Translations under genes and position numbers: made by a program
Part shown: piece by piece, positions 27,328-35,414 of the stretch
Position numbering within the stretch: the first letter of the stretch is position 1
Layout of the letters: each line of letters starts with the position of its first letter
From: Nitratireductor kimnyeongensis
Lineage (GTDB): Bacteria; Pseudomonadota; Alphaproteobacteria; Rhizobiales; Rhizobiaceae
Assembly (NCBI RefSeq): GCF_019891395.1
Contig: NZ_CP078143.1
Span: 2,741,001-2,805,000, forward strand
Length of the DNA stretch: 64,000 nt
Direction of reading: 5' to 3'
Notes under the pieces: model-generated
Seen by the model: the letters and a program-made list of their open reading frames with translations, nothing else
Databases searched by the model: none
Told to the model about the DNA's origin: nothing

Positions 27328-28821
27328 ATGATCGAACTGCCCCAGAACAAGCTCTTCGTCGGCGGAGAATGGGAAGAGGGAAATGGTGCCGAAATCACCT
27401 CGATCTTCCCTGCCGACGGCAGCGTCAACCGCGTGCTTCGCGGTGCGAGCATCGCCGATGGAGAACGTGCCATCGAGCGCGCGAAGACGGCGCAGGCAGA
27501 TCCGGCATGGCGCAATCTCAAACCGCATGAGCGGGCGCGTTTTCTCTACGCCATAGCCGACGGGATCGAGGCGAATGCCGAGAGGATCTCTCATATCCAG
27601 AGCCGTGACACGGGCAAGACCCTGCGAGAGACAGGGGCGCTGGCGGCTTCCGCTGCCGGGACATTCCGCTATTTCGGGGCGGTGCTGGAGAGTTCTGACG
27701 AAGCGCTGACGGTCCAGCGCGGCGATGCGCTGACCATGTCGGTTCATGAACCGCTCGGCCTTGTCGGCGCGATCACGCCGTGGAACTCGCCGATTGCATC
27801 GGATGCGCAGAAGGTCGCCCCGGCGCTGGCCGCCGGAAACGCGGTGCTCTTGAAGCCGGCCTCCTGGTCGCCGCTCGTCTCCCTGGAACTGGCGCGGATC
27901 GTCGAGGCATCGGGCCTGCCGAAGGGGCTGTTCTCGGTGCTGCCGGGTTCGGGACGGGAGATTGGAAATCTTCTGGTCGAGCACCCCGACATCGCCAAGA
28001 TCAGCTTTACCGGCGGCACGGCGACAGGACGCGCGCTTGCGGTGAAGGCAGCGCAGAAACTGATGCCGGTGTCGCTGGAGCTTGGTGGCAAGTCTCCGAC
28101 CATTGTCTTTGCCGATGCCGATATCGAGCAGGCGCTCGCCGGCGTGCTGTTCGGCATTTTCTCGTCAACGGGCCAGAGCTGTATTGCCGGGGCGCGCCTT
28201 TTCGTCGAGCGGCCGATTTATGATCAGTTTGTCGAGCGTCTCGTGGCGGCCACGGAGCGCCTGAAGGTGGGGCATCCTTTCGAAGCCGGGACACAGGTCG
28301 CGCCGATGGTCCATTTCGATCACCGCGACAGTGTAGCAGAGCATGTTCATAGGGCGGTCGAGGAGGGAGCCGAACTCCTGACGGGCGGCAAAGCGCCCGA
28401 AGGCGAGATCTTCGACAAGGGTGCATATTATCTGCCCACCATTCTTGCCGGCGTCGACAACACGGCGCGCATCTGCCGTGAAGAGGTGTTCGGGCCGGTT
28501 CTAGTGGTCCTTCCGTTCGACAGCGAAGAAGATGTCATCGCGCAGGCCAATGATAATGAATATGGTCTGGCGTGCGGCGTGTGGACCCGCGATTTCCCGA
28601 AAAGCTGGCGTGTCGGCAATGCCATTGGTGCAGGCACTGTCTGGATCAACACCTACAAGCAGTTTTCGATCTCCACACCCTTCGGTGGGGAGAAGGAAAG
28701 CGGCATGGGACGCGAGAAAGGCCGCGAGGGCATTCGCGCCTATATGGCCCAAAAATCCTTTTACACCGATCTTTCGGGCGCGCCGCACCCCTGGGCGGCA
28801 GCCACGGTGAAGACCCAATGA
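27328..28821 (+). CDS. Aldehyde dehydrogenase
   Basis: A 497-residue NAD(P)-dependent ALDH. PWNSP and KPASWSP mark the cofactor site, FTGGTATGR the Rossmann turn, LELGGKSP the general-base Glu, GQSCIAGARL the catalytic Cys, and EEVFGPVL the C-terminal domain. The sequence type is that of betaine/benzaldehyde/hydroxymuconic semialdehyde dehydrogenases. In this operon it would oxidise the aldehyde from ring cleavage or from the ThDP enzyme. GGGAGG lies before ATG 27328; its stop overlaps the next start by ATGA. Confidence 0.93.
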   Translation: MIELPQNKLFVGGEWEEGNGAEITSIFPADGSVNRVLRGASIADGERAIERAKTAQADPAWRNLKPHERARFLYAIADGIEANAERISHIQSRDTGKTLRETGALAASAAGTFRYFGAVLESSDEALTVQRGDALTMSVHEPLGLVGAITPWNSPIASDAQKVAPALAAGNAVLLKPASWSPLVSLELARIVEASGLPKGLFSVLPGSGREIGNLLVEHPDIAKISFTGGTATGRALAVKAAQKLMPVSLELGGKSPTIVFADADIEQALAGVLFGIFSSTGQSCIAGARLFVERPIYDQFVERLVAATERLKVGHPFEAGTQVAPMVHFDHRDSVAEHVHRAVEEGAELLTGGKAPEGEIFDKGAYYLPTILAGVDNTARICREEVFGPVLVVLPFDSEEDVIAQANDNEYGLACGVWTRDFPKSWRVGNAIGAGTVWINTYKQFSISTPFGGEKESGMGREKGREGIRAYMAQKSFYTDLSGAPHPWAAATVKTQ

Positions 28822-30062
28822 GCCGCGCGGTCGCCATTGTCGGATCGGGGCCGTCCGGCTGCTATCTGGCGCAAGCGCTCCTGAAGGCAGAGCCGGACCT
28901 CAGCGTCGATCTGATCGACCGCCTGCCCGTACCCTATGGCCTCGTGCGTTATGGCGTGGCGGCTGACCATCAGGGCACGAAGGGAGTGATCCGGCAGTTT
29001 GAACGCCTTTTCGAGCGACAGGGTGCGGGCTTCATCGGAAATGTTTCAATCGGCGAGGATGTCAGCCTCGATGAGCTGCGCGCGGCTTATGATGCAGTGG
29101 TGCTCGCTGCCGGCCTGTCAGCCGATCGCGCGCTTGGCATTCCCGGTGAAATGCTTGAAGGCGTCTATCGCGCCGGTCGCCTGACGCGCGCGCTTTATGA
29201 ACATCCCGATGCCGAGCCTCTGCCCGAACTGGGATCGCGGGTGGTCATCATGGGCAATGGCAATGTCGCCATCGACATTCTGCGCCTGCTTGCCAAGACT
29301 CCAGAAGAACTGGCCGGCTCCGATCTTGGTGCCGGGCCTTCCGCCTGGCTTGCCGGTTCCGCAATCGAGGAGATCGAGATTGTTGGTCGCTCGCCGGCAG
29401 CCGCCGCCAAGTTCGATCCTGTCATGATCAAGGAACTGGCGAAGCTTGAAGGCGTGAGCATTCGCGTGGTTGGTGCGGGGGAGGGCGATGACCCTGAAGC
29501 GGCGAAGAAGCTCGCAGCCCTTGAAGCGATTGACGGTTATGGTTCCGGCCCGCGCCGCATCACCTTCCGCTTTGGTCTCACGCCAACAGAGCTTTCCGGC
29601 ATTGACGGTAATCTGACGGAAGCGCAGTTCGAGGACGGGCAGGGCAACAGGGTGACCCTGACATGCAGCGCCTTTATCACCGCTATCGGCTTCAACGCTC
29701 AGAAGAGCCTATCGCGTGACATGCTGATCGACGCGGCGGTGGATGCCGAAGCGGGGGTTCTGGAGGAGGGGCTCTACGCAACGGGTTGGTTCCGTCGCGG
29801 CCCTCGCGGAACGATCCCAGACAATCGCGCCGATGCACAGCGTCTGGCAGAACGCATTCTTGCAGACTTCCAGGCAGGGGAGGGTTCACCCCCAAAACCC
29901 GGCCGGAGCGCCTTTTCGGATTGGGCGGATGCGGTTGACTATCAGGGCTGGAAACGTATTGACGCGGCTGAACTTGCGGCGGCGCCTGAAAACCGTTGCC
30001 GTGCCAAGATTTCCTCGCGCGATGCCATGCTGGCGCTCGCCACTCAGAAACAGGAGCCTTAA
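28818..30062 (+). CDS. Adrenodoxin/ferredoxin-NADP+ reductase-like FAD protein
   Basis: The 414-residue flavoprotein has FAD motif IVGSGPSGCYLAQALL, the family-specific PVPYGLVRYGVAADHQGTK, a second dinucleotide motif VVIMGNGNVAIDI, and a C-terminal ATGWFRRGPRGTIPDNRADA. These mark the adrenodoxin reductase/FprA family rather than the usual oxygenase reductases. It would take electrons from NADPH and pass them to the flavodoxin encoded next, and so to the Rieske oxygenase. Both genes are tightly spaced in the operon. Confidence 0.9.
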   Translation: MSRAVAIVGSGPSGCYLAQALLKAEPDLSVDLIDRLPVPYGLVRYGVAADHQGTKGVIRQFERLFERQGAGFIGNVSIGEDVSLDELRAAYDAVVLAAGLSADRALGIPGEMLEGVYRAGRLTRALYEHPDAEPLPELGSRVVIMGNGNVAIDILRLLAKTPEELAGSDLGAGPSAWLAGSAIEEIEIVGRSPAAAAKFDPVMIKELAKLEGVSIRVVGAGEGDDPEAAKKLAALEAIDGYGSGPRRITFRFGLTPTELSGIDGNLTEAQFEDGQGNRVTLTCSAFITAIGFNAQKSLSRDMLIDAAVDAEAGVLEEGLYATGWFRRGPRGTIPDNRADAQRLAERILADFQAGEGSPPKPGRSAFSDWADAVDYQGWKRIDAAELAAAPENRCRAKISSRDAMLALATQKQEP

Positions 30063-30064
30063 CA

Positions 30065-30535
30065 ATGAACATAACGGTTCTATACGGCACCGAAACCGGC
30101 AATGCCGAAATGCTGGCCGAGGACATCATGGCCGAGCTTGAAGGCGAACATGATGTCGACTGCAGCAATCTTTCGGATTTTGCGCCGGATACCTTCGATG
30201 CCGGACGGCTCTACCTGATCGTTTGCTCGTCCTATGGCGATGGAGAATTGCCGGCTTCGGCACAGCCCTTTGCCGAGGCCTTGCAAGCGAATTCACCGGA
30301 TCTCACCGGTGTTCATTTCGGCGTTTTCGGTCTGGGCGACACAGAATATGAGGAGACATTCGGCTTCGGAAGCAAAAGCCTTTCAGAGCTTTTGACCGCA
30401 AGGGGCGCGATTCAGGTCGGTGAGCGCATCACCCATGATGCCTCCGGCAACGATCTGGCCGAGGATCTTGCATTTCCCTGGGCAGCGCAGATCGTGACGC
30501 TGGCTGAGGAAAAAATCAGCGAGGGCGTGTCATGA
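30065..30535 (+). CDS. Flavodoxin (MioC-like)
   Basis: The 156-residue FMN protein has the phosphate loop TETGNAEM (residues 8-15), the 50s loop SSYGDGELP and the 90s loop FGLGDTEYEETF. The short form resembles MioC/FMN-binding domains of sulfite reductase-type proteins. It is placed between the FNR-like reductase and the pentapeptide protein and is the only small electron carrier in the operon, so it probably replaces ferredoxin as donor to the Rieske oxygenase. Its stop overlaps the next start by ATGA. Confidence 0.9.
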   Translation: MNITVLYGTETGNAEMLAEDIMAELEGEHDVDCSNLSDFAPDTFDAGRLYLIVCSSYGDGELPASAQPFAEALQANSPDLTGVHFGVFGLGDTEYEETFGFGSKSLSELLTARGAIQVGERITHDASGNDLAEDLAFPWAAQIVTLAEEKISEGVS

Positions 30536-31131
30536 AAGCTTCCGACATTCGTGCATTGATCTGCACACCATGGCGACATGGGGATTGCGTCGACCTTTCA
30601 GGCGTCGTCTGTGAAGGCCCGCTTGATATTGCGGGATGTGAGGTGACGGGAGTCAACTTCACGGGTGCTCTCTTTTCTGACGGCTTCGATGCGACTGGCG
30701 CGCGCTTTCGCGGTGTCAGCTGGTTCAGCCACGGCCATTTCGGAAAGGAAGCCAGATTCGTAGAGGCGGTGTTCACCAACGATGCCCGCTTCGATCAGGC
30801 AACCTTTTCCGGCGAGACGTCTTTCGAAGGCGCGGAGTTCCGCGGTATCGCCCGGTTCGACCGAAGCGATTTCGTGGCAGGTGCGAATTTTAGCAGTGTC
30901 GCTTGCTACGGAAACTTTTCGTTGCACGGAGTGTGGATGCGCAAACAGGCGCGGTTTCAAGGAGCCGAATGGTTGGGTGGCCTGTGGTGCGAGGCTGCGC
31001 AATTGCCCGATGATGTGGACTTCGCGGACACCCAGGTTCATGGCCGTCTATGGTTGCGCCACGCAGTCGCCGGAAACAGGCGATTGCGAAGCAGCGCCTT
31101 CCCGCTTTCTTACGGGTACACCTACAACTGA
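30532..31131 (+). CDS. Pentapeptide-repeat protein
   Basis: A 199-residue protein built largely of pentapeptide-like units (FTGALFSDGFDATGARFRG, ARFVEAVFTNDARFDQATFSG), with the alternating A-x-F pattern giving a right-handed quadrilateral beta helix over about residues 20-150. No signal peptide or membrane segment is seen. It is the last gene of the catabolic operon, coupled to the flavodoxin by ATGA. Some such proteins mimic DNA or scaffold enzymes; a role with the oxygenase electron chain is only suggested by position. It overlaps the convergent iclR gene by 10 bp. Confidence 0.8.
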   Translation: MKASDIRALICTPWRHGDCVDLSGVVCEGPLDIAGCEVTGVNFTGALFSDGFDATGARFRGVSWFSHGHFGKEARFVEAVFTNDARFDQATFSGETSFEGAEFRGIARFDRSDFVAGANFSSVACYGNFSLHGVWMRKQARFQGAEWLGGLWCEAAQLPDDVDFADTQVHGRLWLRHAVAGNRRLRSSAFPLSYGYTYN

Positions 31132-31940
31132 TCGGCGGACCAGCCGCGATAGCCCAAAGCTTCTGACATGGAGCGGGCAACGGTCTTGAGTTCCTGCTCG
31201 ATCTTTCCAGCCTGGGGCCCGTCTTCGGCGAAGATGCTGGCATGGCCGGTGACGTTGATGGCGCCGACAGCGCGTGCCTGATGGTCGTGGATGGCGACTG
31301 CTGCGGATCCGATCTCGCGTTCAAAATTGGCAACGCTCCAGGCAATCCCGCGAGCCCGATCCGCTTGAAGTTGCTTCTCCAGATCAGCGAGCGTGGTGCG
31401 TGTCTTTGTGGTGAAGGATTCCATCGATTGGCCGACATATAAGGACCGCAGTGAGGCAATCGGCAGTTCCGCCAGCAGAATGCGGCCGATTGTGGTGGCG
31501 TGAGCGGGCAGTCGGGTGCCTTCGCGCACCGTGCTTGCGAGATGCGAATTGGGTGTTTCGCGCGCCAGATACACGATCTCGCGACCTTCCAGAACGCCGA
31601 GATGCGCCGACAGGTTGAGCGAATCGACAAGTTGCTTGAGGAACGGCCGCGCCACCTGGAGGATACTGCGTTCGTTTAACGCTTCCGAGGCGAGGGCGAT
31701 GAGGCCGGTGCCTAGGCGATACCCACCATCATCGGCGATCGGCTCAATGATGCTTTCGGCCTCAAGTGTGGCCAGGAGGCGGATAAGCGTCGTCCGGTTG
31801 ATGTCGAGCGCCTTTGCCGCGTTGCTGATATTGCGGCACCGGTTGCCTGCCGCGATGTAGCGAAGCAGCGCAATCGCCCTGGTCACCGGAGGAACGACGT
31901 AAAGCGGTTCTTTTGTTTCTGCGTTAAGCTCTTCTACCAC
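31122..31940 (-). CDS. IclR family transcriptional regulator
   Basis: The 272-residue regulator has a winged HTH at residues 15-80 (VTRAIALLRYIAAGNRCRNISNAAKALDINRTTLIRLLATLEAE) and an effector domain (SAHLGVLEGREIVYLARETP, GTRLPAHATTIGRILLAELP, GSAAVAIHDHQARAVGAINVTG). It is convergent with the end of the catabolic operon. A degenerate copy of the 25-bp operator lies 26 bp upstream of its start, so it may be autoregulated. It could control the island together with, or instead of, the IclR at 13053. Confidence 0.9.
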   Translation of the reverse strand: MVEELNAETKEPLYVVPPVTRAIALLRYIAAGNRCRNISNAAKALDINRTTLIRLLATLEAESIIEPIADDGGYRLGTGLIALASEALNERSILQVARPFLKQLVDSLNLSAHLGVLEGREIVYLARETPNSHLASTVREGTRLPAHATTIGRILLAELPIASLRSLYVGQSMESFTTKTRTTLADLEKQLQADRARGIAWSVANFEREIGSAAVAIHDHQARAVGAINVTGHASIFAEDGPQAGKIEQELKTVARSMSEALGYRGWSADQL

Positions 31941-31966
31941 TTACGGCTCCGCTGAATCGGTCTTAT

Positions 31967-31991
31967 TTGCTCACAATTATCATATTTGAAC
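31967..31991 (+). promoter_or_regulatory. Degenerate 25-bp IclR-type operator, site D
   Basis: It matches 14 of the 19 positions invariant among sites A-C; the ATTTGAAC end is perfect and the TTGAAC end is changed to TTGCTC. It lies 26 bp upstream of the iclR start at 31940 and 24 bp upstream of the small ORF at 32016, comparable to the spacing of sites A-C. Confidence 0.5.
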
Positions 31992-32015
31992 AGAATCCAG
32001 TAGGAGGCTGTCTCT

Positions 32016-32150
32016 ATGAATGCTGCAAATGACACCGATATTTTTGTCGGGAGAGGGAATTTTTCTACCGGGTCCCCTCCGGGGTGGGGCTGTGGTTCAG
32101 CCCACCGCTTCGGATCGGAGTTGCTACAGGCGCCCTCGCAACGGTCCTAG
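32016..32150 (+). pseudogene. Possible 5' gene remnant or small peptide behind operator D
   Basis: A 44-codon frame opens at ATG 32016 with an excellent AGGAGG eight bases upstream and the degenerate operator just before it. The product starts MNAANDTDIFVGRGNF and then becomes Gly/Ser/Pro-rich. A real start context without a real-length gene suggests that a catabolic gene once began here and lost its body, perhaps when the secretion locus was placed next to it. A genuine small peptide is possible. I recognise no family with certainty. Confidence 0.35.
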
Positions 32151-32284
32151 AAACCGCAGAAGGGTGTCGGAACTGTCAGTACGAACCCCATCTGCGGTCT
32201 GCGGTCTGCGGTCTGGCAGCGGCAGGGTTGTCGATCCGGTTCAGGCGCGAATGAATTGGCGACAAACGGAGTTCAGCGGGTTCC
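32151..32284. other. Intergenic remainder between operator D / small ORF and the secretion operon end
   Basis: The stretch from 31941 to 32284 contains operator D, the small ORF and a tandem CTGCGGT repeat (three units at 32192-32212). No RNA gene or further coding frame is supported. Confidence 0.5.
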
Positions 32285-32295
32285 TTACGCTGAAC
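32271..32295 (-). terminator. Hairpin at the end of the secretion operon
   Basis: GTTCAGCG / CGCTGAAC form an 8-bp perfect stem with a 9-base loop that includes the TAA stop codon (minus strand) of the MurF-fusion gene. No clear U-tract follows, so it may be a transcript 3' end stabiliser or a Rho-assisted terminator. Confidence 0.5.
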
Positions 32296-35200
32296 GCATG
32301 TCCGCCATGGCGGCCGCAAGCGTATGCAGTTTTGTGCTGTTTGAACCCTTGATCAAGACAATGTCGCCATCACGGACCTCGTCGAGGAACGCCTGGCGCA
32401 TCTCTTCCAGGGTCGTCGCGTGAGATCCCTTAAGGGCTTCGGGCAGTGCGCCCCAGAAGTCCTCATAGAGCGCTCCGAGCACGTGAACGCGATCGATGCC
32501 GTTTGCCGCGATGAGGGGAGCAAGGTCTGTGTGAAAACTGCGTGCCTGTGCACCCAGCTCCGCCATCTCACCCAAAAAAGCGATCCGCCGACCTTCGCCG
32601 GTTCTCTTGCCGAGATTCGCAAAGGCGGCTCTCATGGAGGCCGGGTTGGCATTGTAGGCGTCGTCTATCAGATGGATGGTGCGTCCACTGATCGTGAGCC
32701 GGTGCTCAGCACCGCGCCCGGGCAGGGGCGAAAAACTGGCCAATTGATCTAGTGCCGCTTCAAGCGGGTAGCCCAGCGCAGCCACGGCAGCGATGATGGC
32801 AAGGCTGTTGCGCGCCATGTGCTCACCGGCGGCACCAAGAGCAAAACGCACCATTCGCCCTTCAATACAGGCATCAACAGACCCGTTTTGCGCGTCGTAA
32901 TCGATAAGCCGGTATGCGCAATCTGCGCTTGTTCCGTAGTGGACGATTTTCAGGTCGCGTGCCTGAGCGGCAGCGTGGACCACATCCCATTCCTGCATGT
33001 CTCGATTGAGGACGGCCACGCCACCGGGGCTCATGCCTTGAAAAATCGCGCTTTTTGTTACGGCGATGTCGCGCGGCGTGGTGGTCTCGGAAAGGTGCGC
33101 TGGGGCTATATTGGTGAAAATGGCGACATCAGCTTCCGCCATGCGAGCACTCTGCCCCATGCGGCCGACCGCCAGCTCGAGCACGACGTGATCCGTATCG
33201 GCAGGAATAGAGGCAAGGTTCCAGGCGACGCCGTGCGGAAGATTGGCGTTGTGCGCGGTCTGGGCGACACTTCCATAAGGCGAGAGTGCGTGGGCCAGCA
33301 TTGCGACGGTTGTCGTTTTCCCTGCGCTTCCCGTAATGGCGAGAAGCTTGCCGTTCATGCACTGTCGCGCATACCGCCCCAGAGCGAGAATGGCTGCGCC
33401 GGTATCCTTCACCGAAAGAACCGGAACATTGTCGGGGACCGGTGCCTGAGGGGCGTCGGTGATGATCGCGGCAGGTGGGGGCTTCATGCCGGCAATCACG
33501 CTCGGCGGTACTCCTCTGCCCGAATTTCCAACCCGCATGGTGACCATATGGCCTGGTTTGCGCGTGGGCGCGTGGATGCAGAGTCCCGTGGCGGTCCAGT
33601 CAGGCCTCGGGGGGACCATCCAGTTGCCGCCCGTCGCCTCGGCAACGGTGGAGGCGTTCCAGATGGGGCCTGCCGGCGTGCGCATCGGAGGCTTGCGGTC
33701 CGCGGAAGCATGTGAATGCTGCCTCACCAGCGACTGGAAGGCGGAACGCTGCTTCAGATAGTTCTTGTAGGCGATGAACCCTGACAGATAGTGCTCCACA
33801 TCGTCGATGCGCACCCGGAACGCGTGGTGGCGAATGAAGAAGCTGCCTGCAACCCGGCTCGGCGTACGAAAATACATCGCGGTCTCTGGCCAGAAAAAGC
33901 CGTTCAAAAGGTACCGGGCGCGAAACTCGAGCGCCTCGCTGAACGCGACGAGATCGATCCTGCGCAGAAGATGCGTCATCTGAGGCAAATCGCCGATGCG
34001 GCTTATCAAGGAGCGTGCAGCCATCATCAGTTCGAGAAGCGTGGGAAAGGTGGTGATGCGCTGACGCACGAAATCCAGATAACCGGCAACGTTTTGCAGC
34101 CCAAAGATGAAATAGCGTTCCTCCGGGCGATGGCGGGTCAGTTCGTTGACGCAATAGCTCAGCCAATGGTCATGATGCCGCCAGTGGTTCTCAGCGATGA
34201 AGTGATCGAATGCCTTTTCCACGGCGCCTAGCCAGCGAGGATCCTGGGTGATGTCGTAGAGCCGCATCAGGCCGAACGCCGCCTCGCCCTCGTAATAAAT
34301 GGTACGGAAGGCCTCCTTCACTTCCAGGGAGGGATAGTGCAGCACATGTTTGAACGAGCCGGTTCGCTGATCCTGCATGTGGACGATGCCGAGCGCGAGC
34401 TTTTCCATCAGAGGAAGGTGGGTCCGGTCGCCGGTGGTGGTCGTATACTTGCTGAGCGCCAGCAATGCGACCGCATTGCCGCCCAGCTTGATCTCGTCGC
34501 CGACATCCACCAGAAACGCAGCCCGCCCGCCATCCGGAAGGTCCACTTCGCGAATGAGCTCCCGCATCATACGGGAAATTGAACGGTCTATGGCGCTCTT
34601 CAGCGTCGCCTCGCGCGTCAATTCCCATGCTTCGAGCATGGAATAGGTGGTGCTGGCGTGGCGCAGCGTGTTGTATGCTTCGATGCGACGGTCGAAGCAG
34701 GGGTGGAACCCGTAAACAAAAGCGCCGTCCTCTCCCACTTGCCGGGCGAGATATCCGGAAGCTGAGCGCACCAGATGTTCGACCAGAGGTTCGTCCAGAA
34801 CGTCGACACGCCGCCGACCGGTGTCCGGTCCCACCTCGTTTAGCGGGTGCAGGCCGCCATCGAGTTCGCGGAACACGCCTTTTGTGGAGAATACGAAAAC
34901 CGCGCGCTCGTCATTGAATTCCAGCGCGGCGGCGCCAGGATACTTAATACCGGCATATCGCGCGAAATTCTTTTCGTTGAGGACGGCGTGGGCCACGCGA
35001 TTGCCGCCGTAGAGCATCGCGTTTGCGTTCAGCTCCTGTTCGAGAAAGGCCCTGTCAAAGCCGGCATCGAGCGCCAAGCCGCACCGAAAATAATTCCGCT
35101 TGGTTCGTGCCAGGCTCTCTCGCAGGTCCTTCCATGTTCTGACCTCGGCGCGATCAACCCAGTCCACCCGCAGCCAGCGCCCTTCGAGCCCGTCCTCCCG

Positions 35201-35404
35201 CATCACCCGCCGTAGCTGCGACAGACCTTTTTGCCATGCAGCTTCGAGAGTGGCACCCGTTGCGTTGACCACGCGCGCACGAGCTTCGCCGTCTGAGACT
35301 GAAAAAAACAGAATCACCTCTGGGAACGGCGCTTGAAGCGACACGATGCCTTTCCGCAACTGCGTTCTGATTTCAAGCAATCCGTCGAATTTCTCGTGTC
35401 GCAT
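32285..35404 (-). CDS. Large fusion protein: N-terminal toroid-like region joined to a MurF-like Mur ligase
   Basis: A 1039-residue protein. Residues about 1-590 are unlike Mur ligases. After a beta-containing lead, residues about 215-590 read as repeated helix pairs (NAVALLALSKYTTTTGDRTH, EGEAAFGLMRLYDITQDPRW), like an alpha/alpha toroid of glycosidase or epimerase type. Residues about 590-1039 form a whole MurF-like ligase: domain 1, ATP loop ITGSAGKTTT (about 692), the MurF hallmark DDAYNANPASM (about 914), FLGEMAELG, and VLIKGSNSTKLH. MurF family enzymes form amide bonds from a carboxylate and an amine with ATP. It lacks a signal peptide, so it is cytoplasmic. It follows the hlyD gene by 10 bp in the secretion operon. 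It may modify the Asp-rich exported protein or its anchor; that is inference. Confidence 0.8.
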   Translation of the reverse strand: MRHEKFDGLLEIRTQLRKGIVSLQAPFPEVILFFSVSDGEARARVVNATGATLEAAWQKGLSQLRRVMREDGLEGRWLRVDWVDRAEVRTWKDLRESLARTKRNYFRCGLALDAGFDRAFLEQELNANAMLYGGNRVAHAVLNEKNFARYAGIKYPGAAALEFNDERAVFVFSTKGVFRELDGGLHPLNEVGPDTGRRRVDVLDEPLVEHLVRSASGYLARQVGEDGAFVYGFHPCFDRRIEAYNTLRHASTTYSMLEAWELTREATLKSAIDRSISRMMRELIREVDLPDGGRAAFLVDVGDEIKLGGNAVALLALSKYTTTTGDRTHLPLMEKLALGIVHMQDQRTGSFKHVLHYPSLEVKEAFRTIYYEGEAAFGLMRLYDITQDPRWLGAVEKAFDHFIAENHWRHHDHWLSYCVNELTRHRPEERYFIFGLQNVAGYLDFVRQRITTFPTLLELMMAARSLISRIGDLPQMTHLLRRIDLVAFSEALEFRARYLLNGFFWPETAMYFRTPSRVAGSFFIRHHAFRVRIDDVEHYLSGFIAYKNYLKQRSAFQSLVRQHSHASADRKPPMRTPAGPIWNASTVAEATGGNWMVPPRPDWTATGLCIHAPTRKPGHMVTMRVGNSGRGVPPSVIAGMKPPPAAIITDAPQAPVPDNVPVLSVKDTGAAILALGRYARQCMNGKLLAITGSAGKTTTVAMLAHALSPYGSVAQTAHNANLPHGVAWNLASIPADTDHVVLELAVGRMGQSARMAEADVAIFTNIAPAHLSETTTPRDIAVTKSAIFQGMSPGGVAVLNRDMQEWDVVHAAAQARDLKIVHYGTSADCAYRLIDYDAQNGSVDACIEGRMVRFALGAAGEHMARNSLAIIAAVAALGYPLEAALDQLASFSPLPGRGAEHRLTISGRTIHLIDDAYNANPASMRAAFANLGKRTGEGRRIAFLGEMAELGAQARSFHTDLAPLIAANGIDRVHVLGALYEDFWGALPEALKGSHATTLEEMRQAFLDEVRDGDIVLIKGSNSTKLHTLAAAMADMRSA

Positions 35405-35414
35405 GGTGCCCGTC

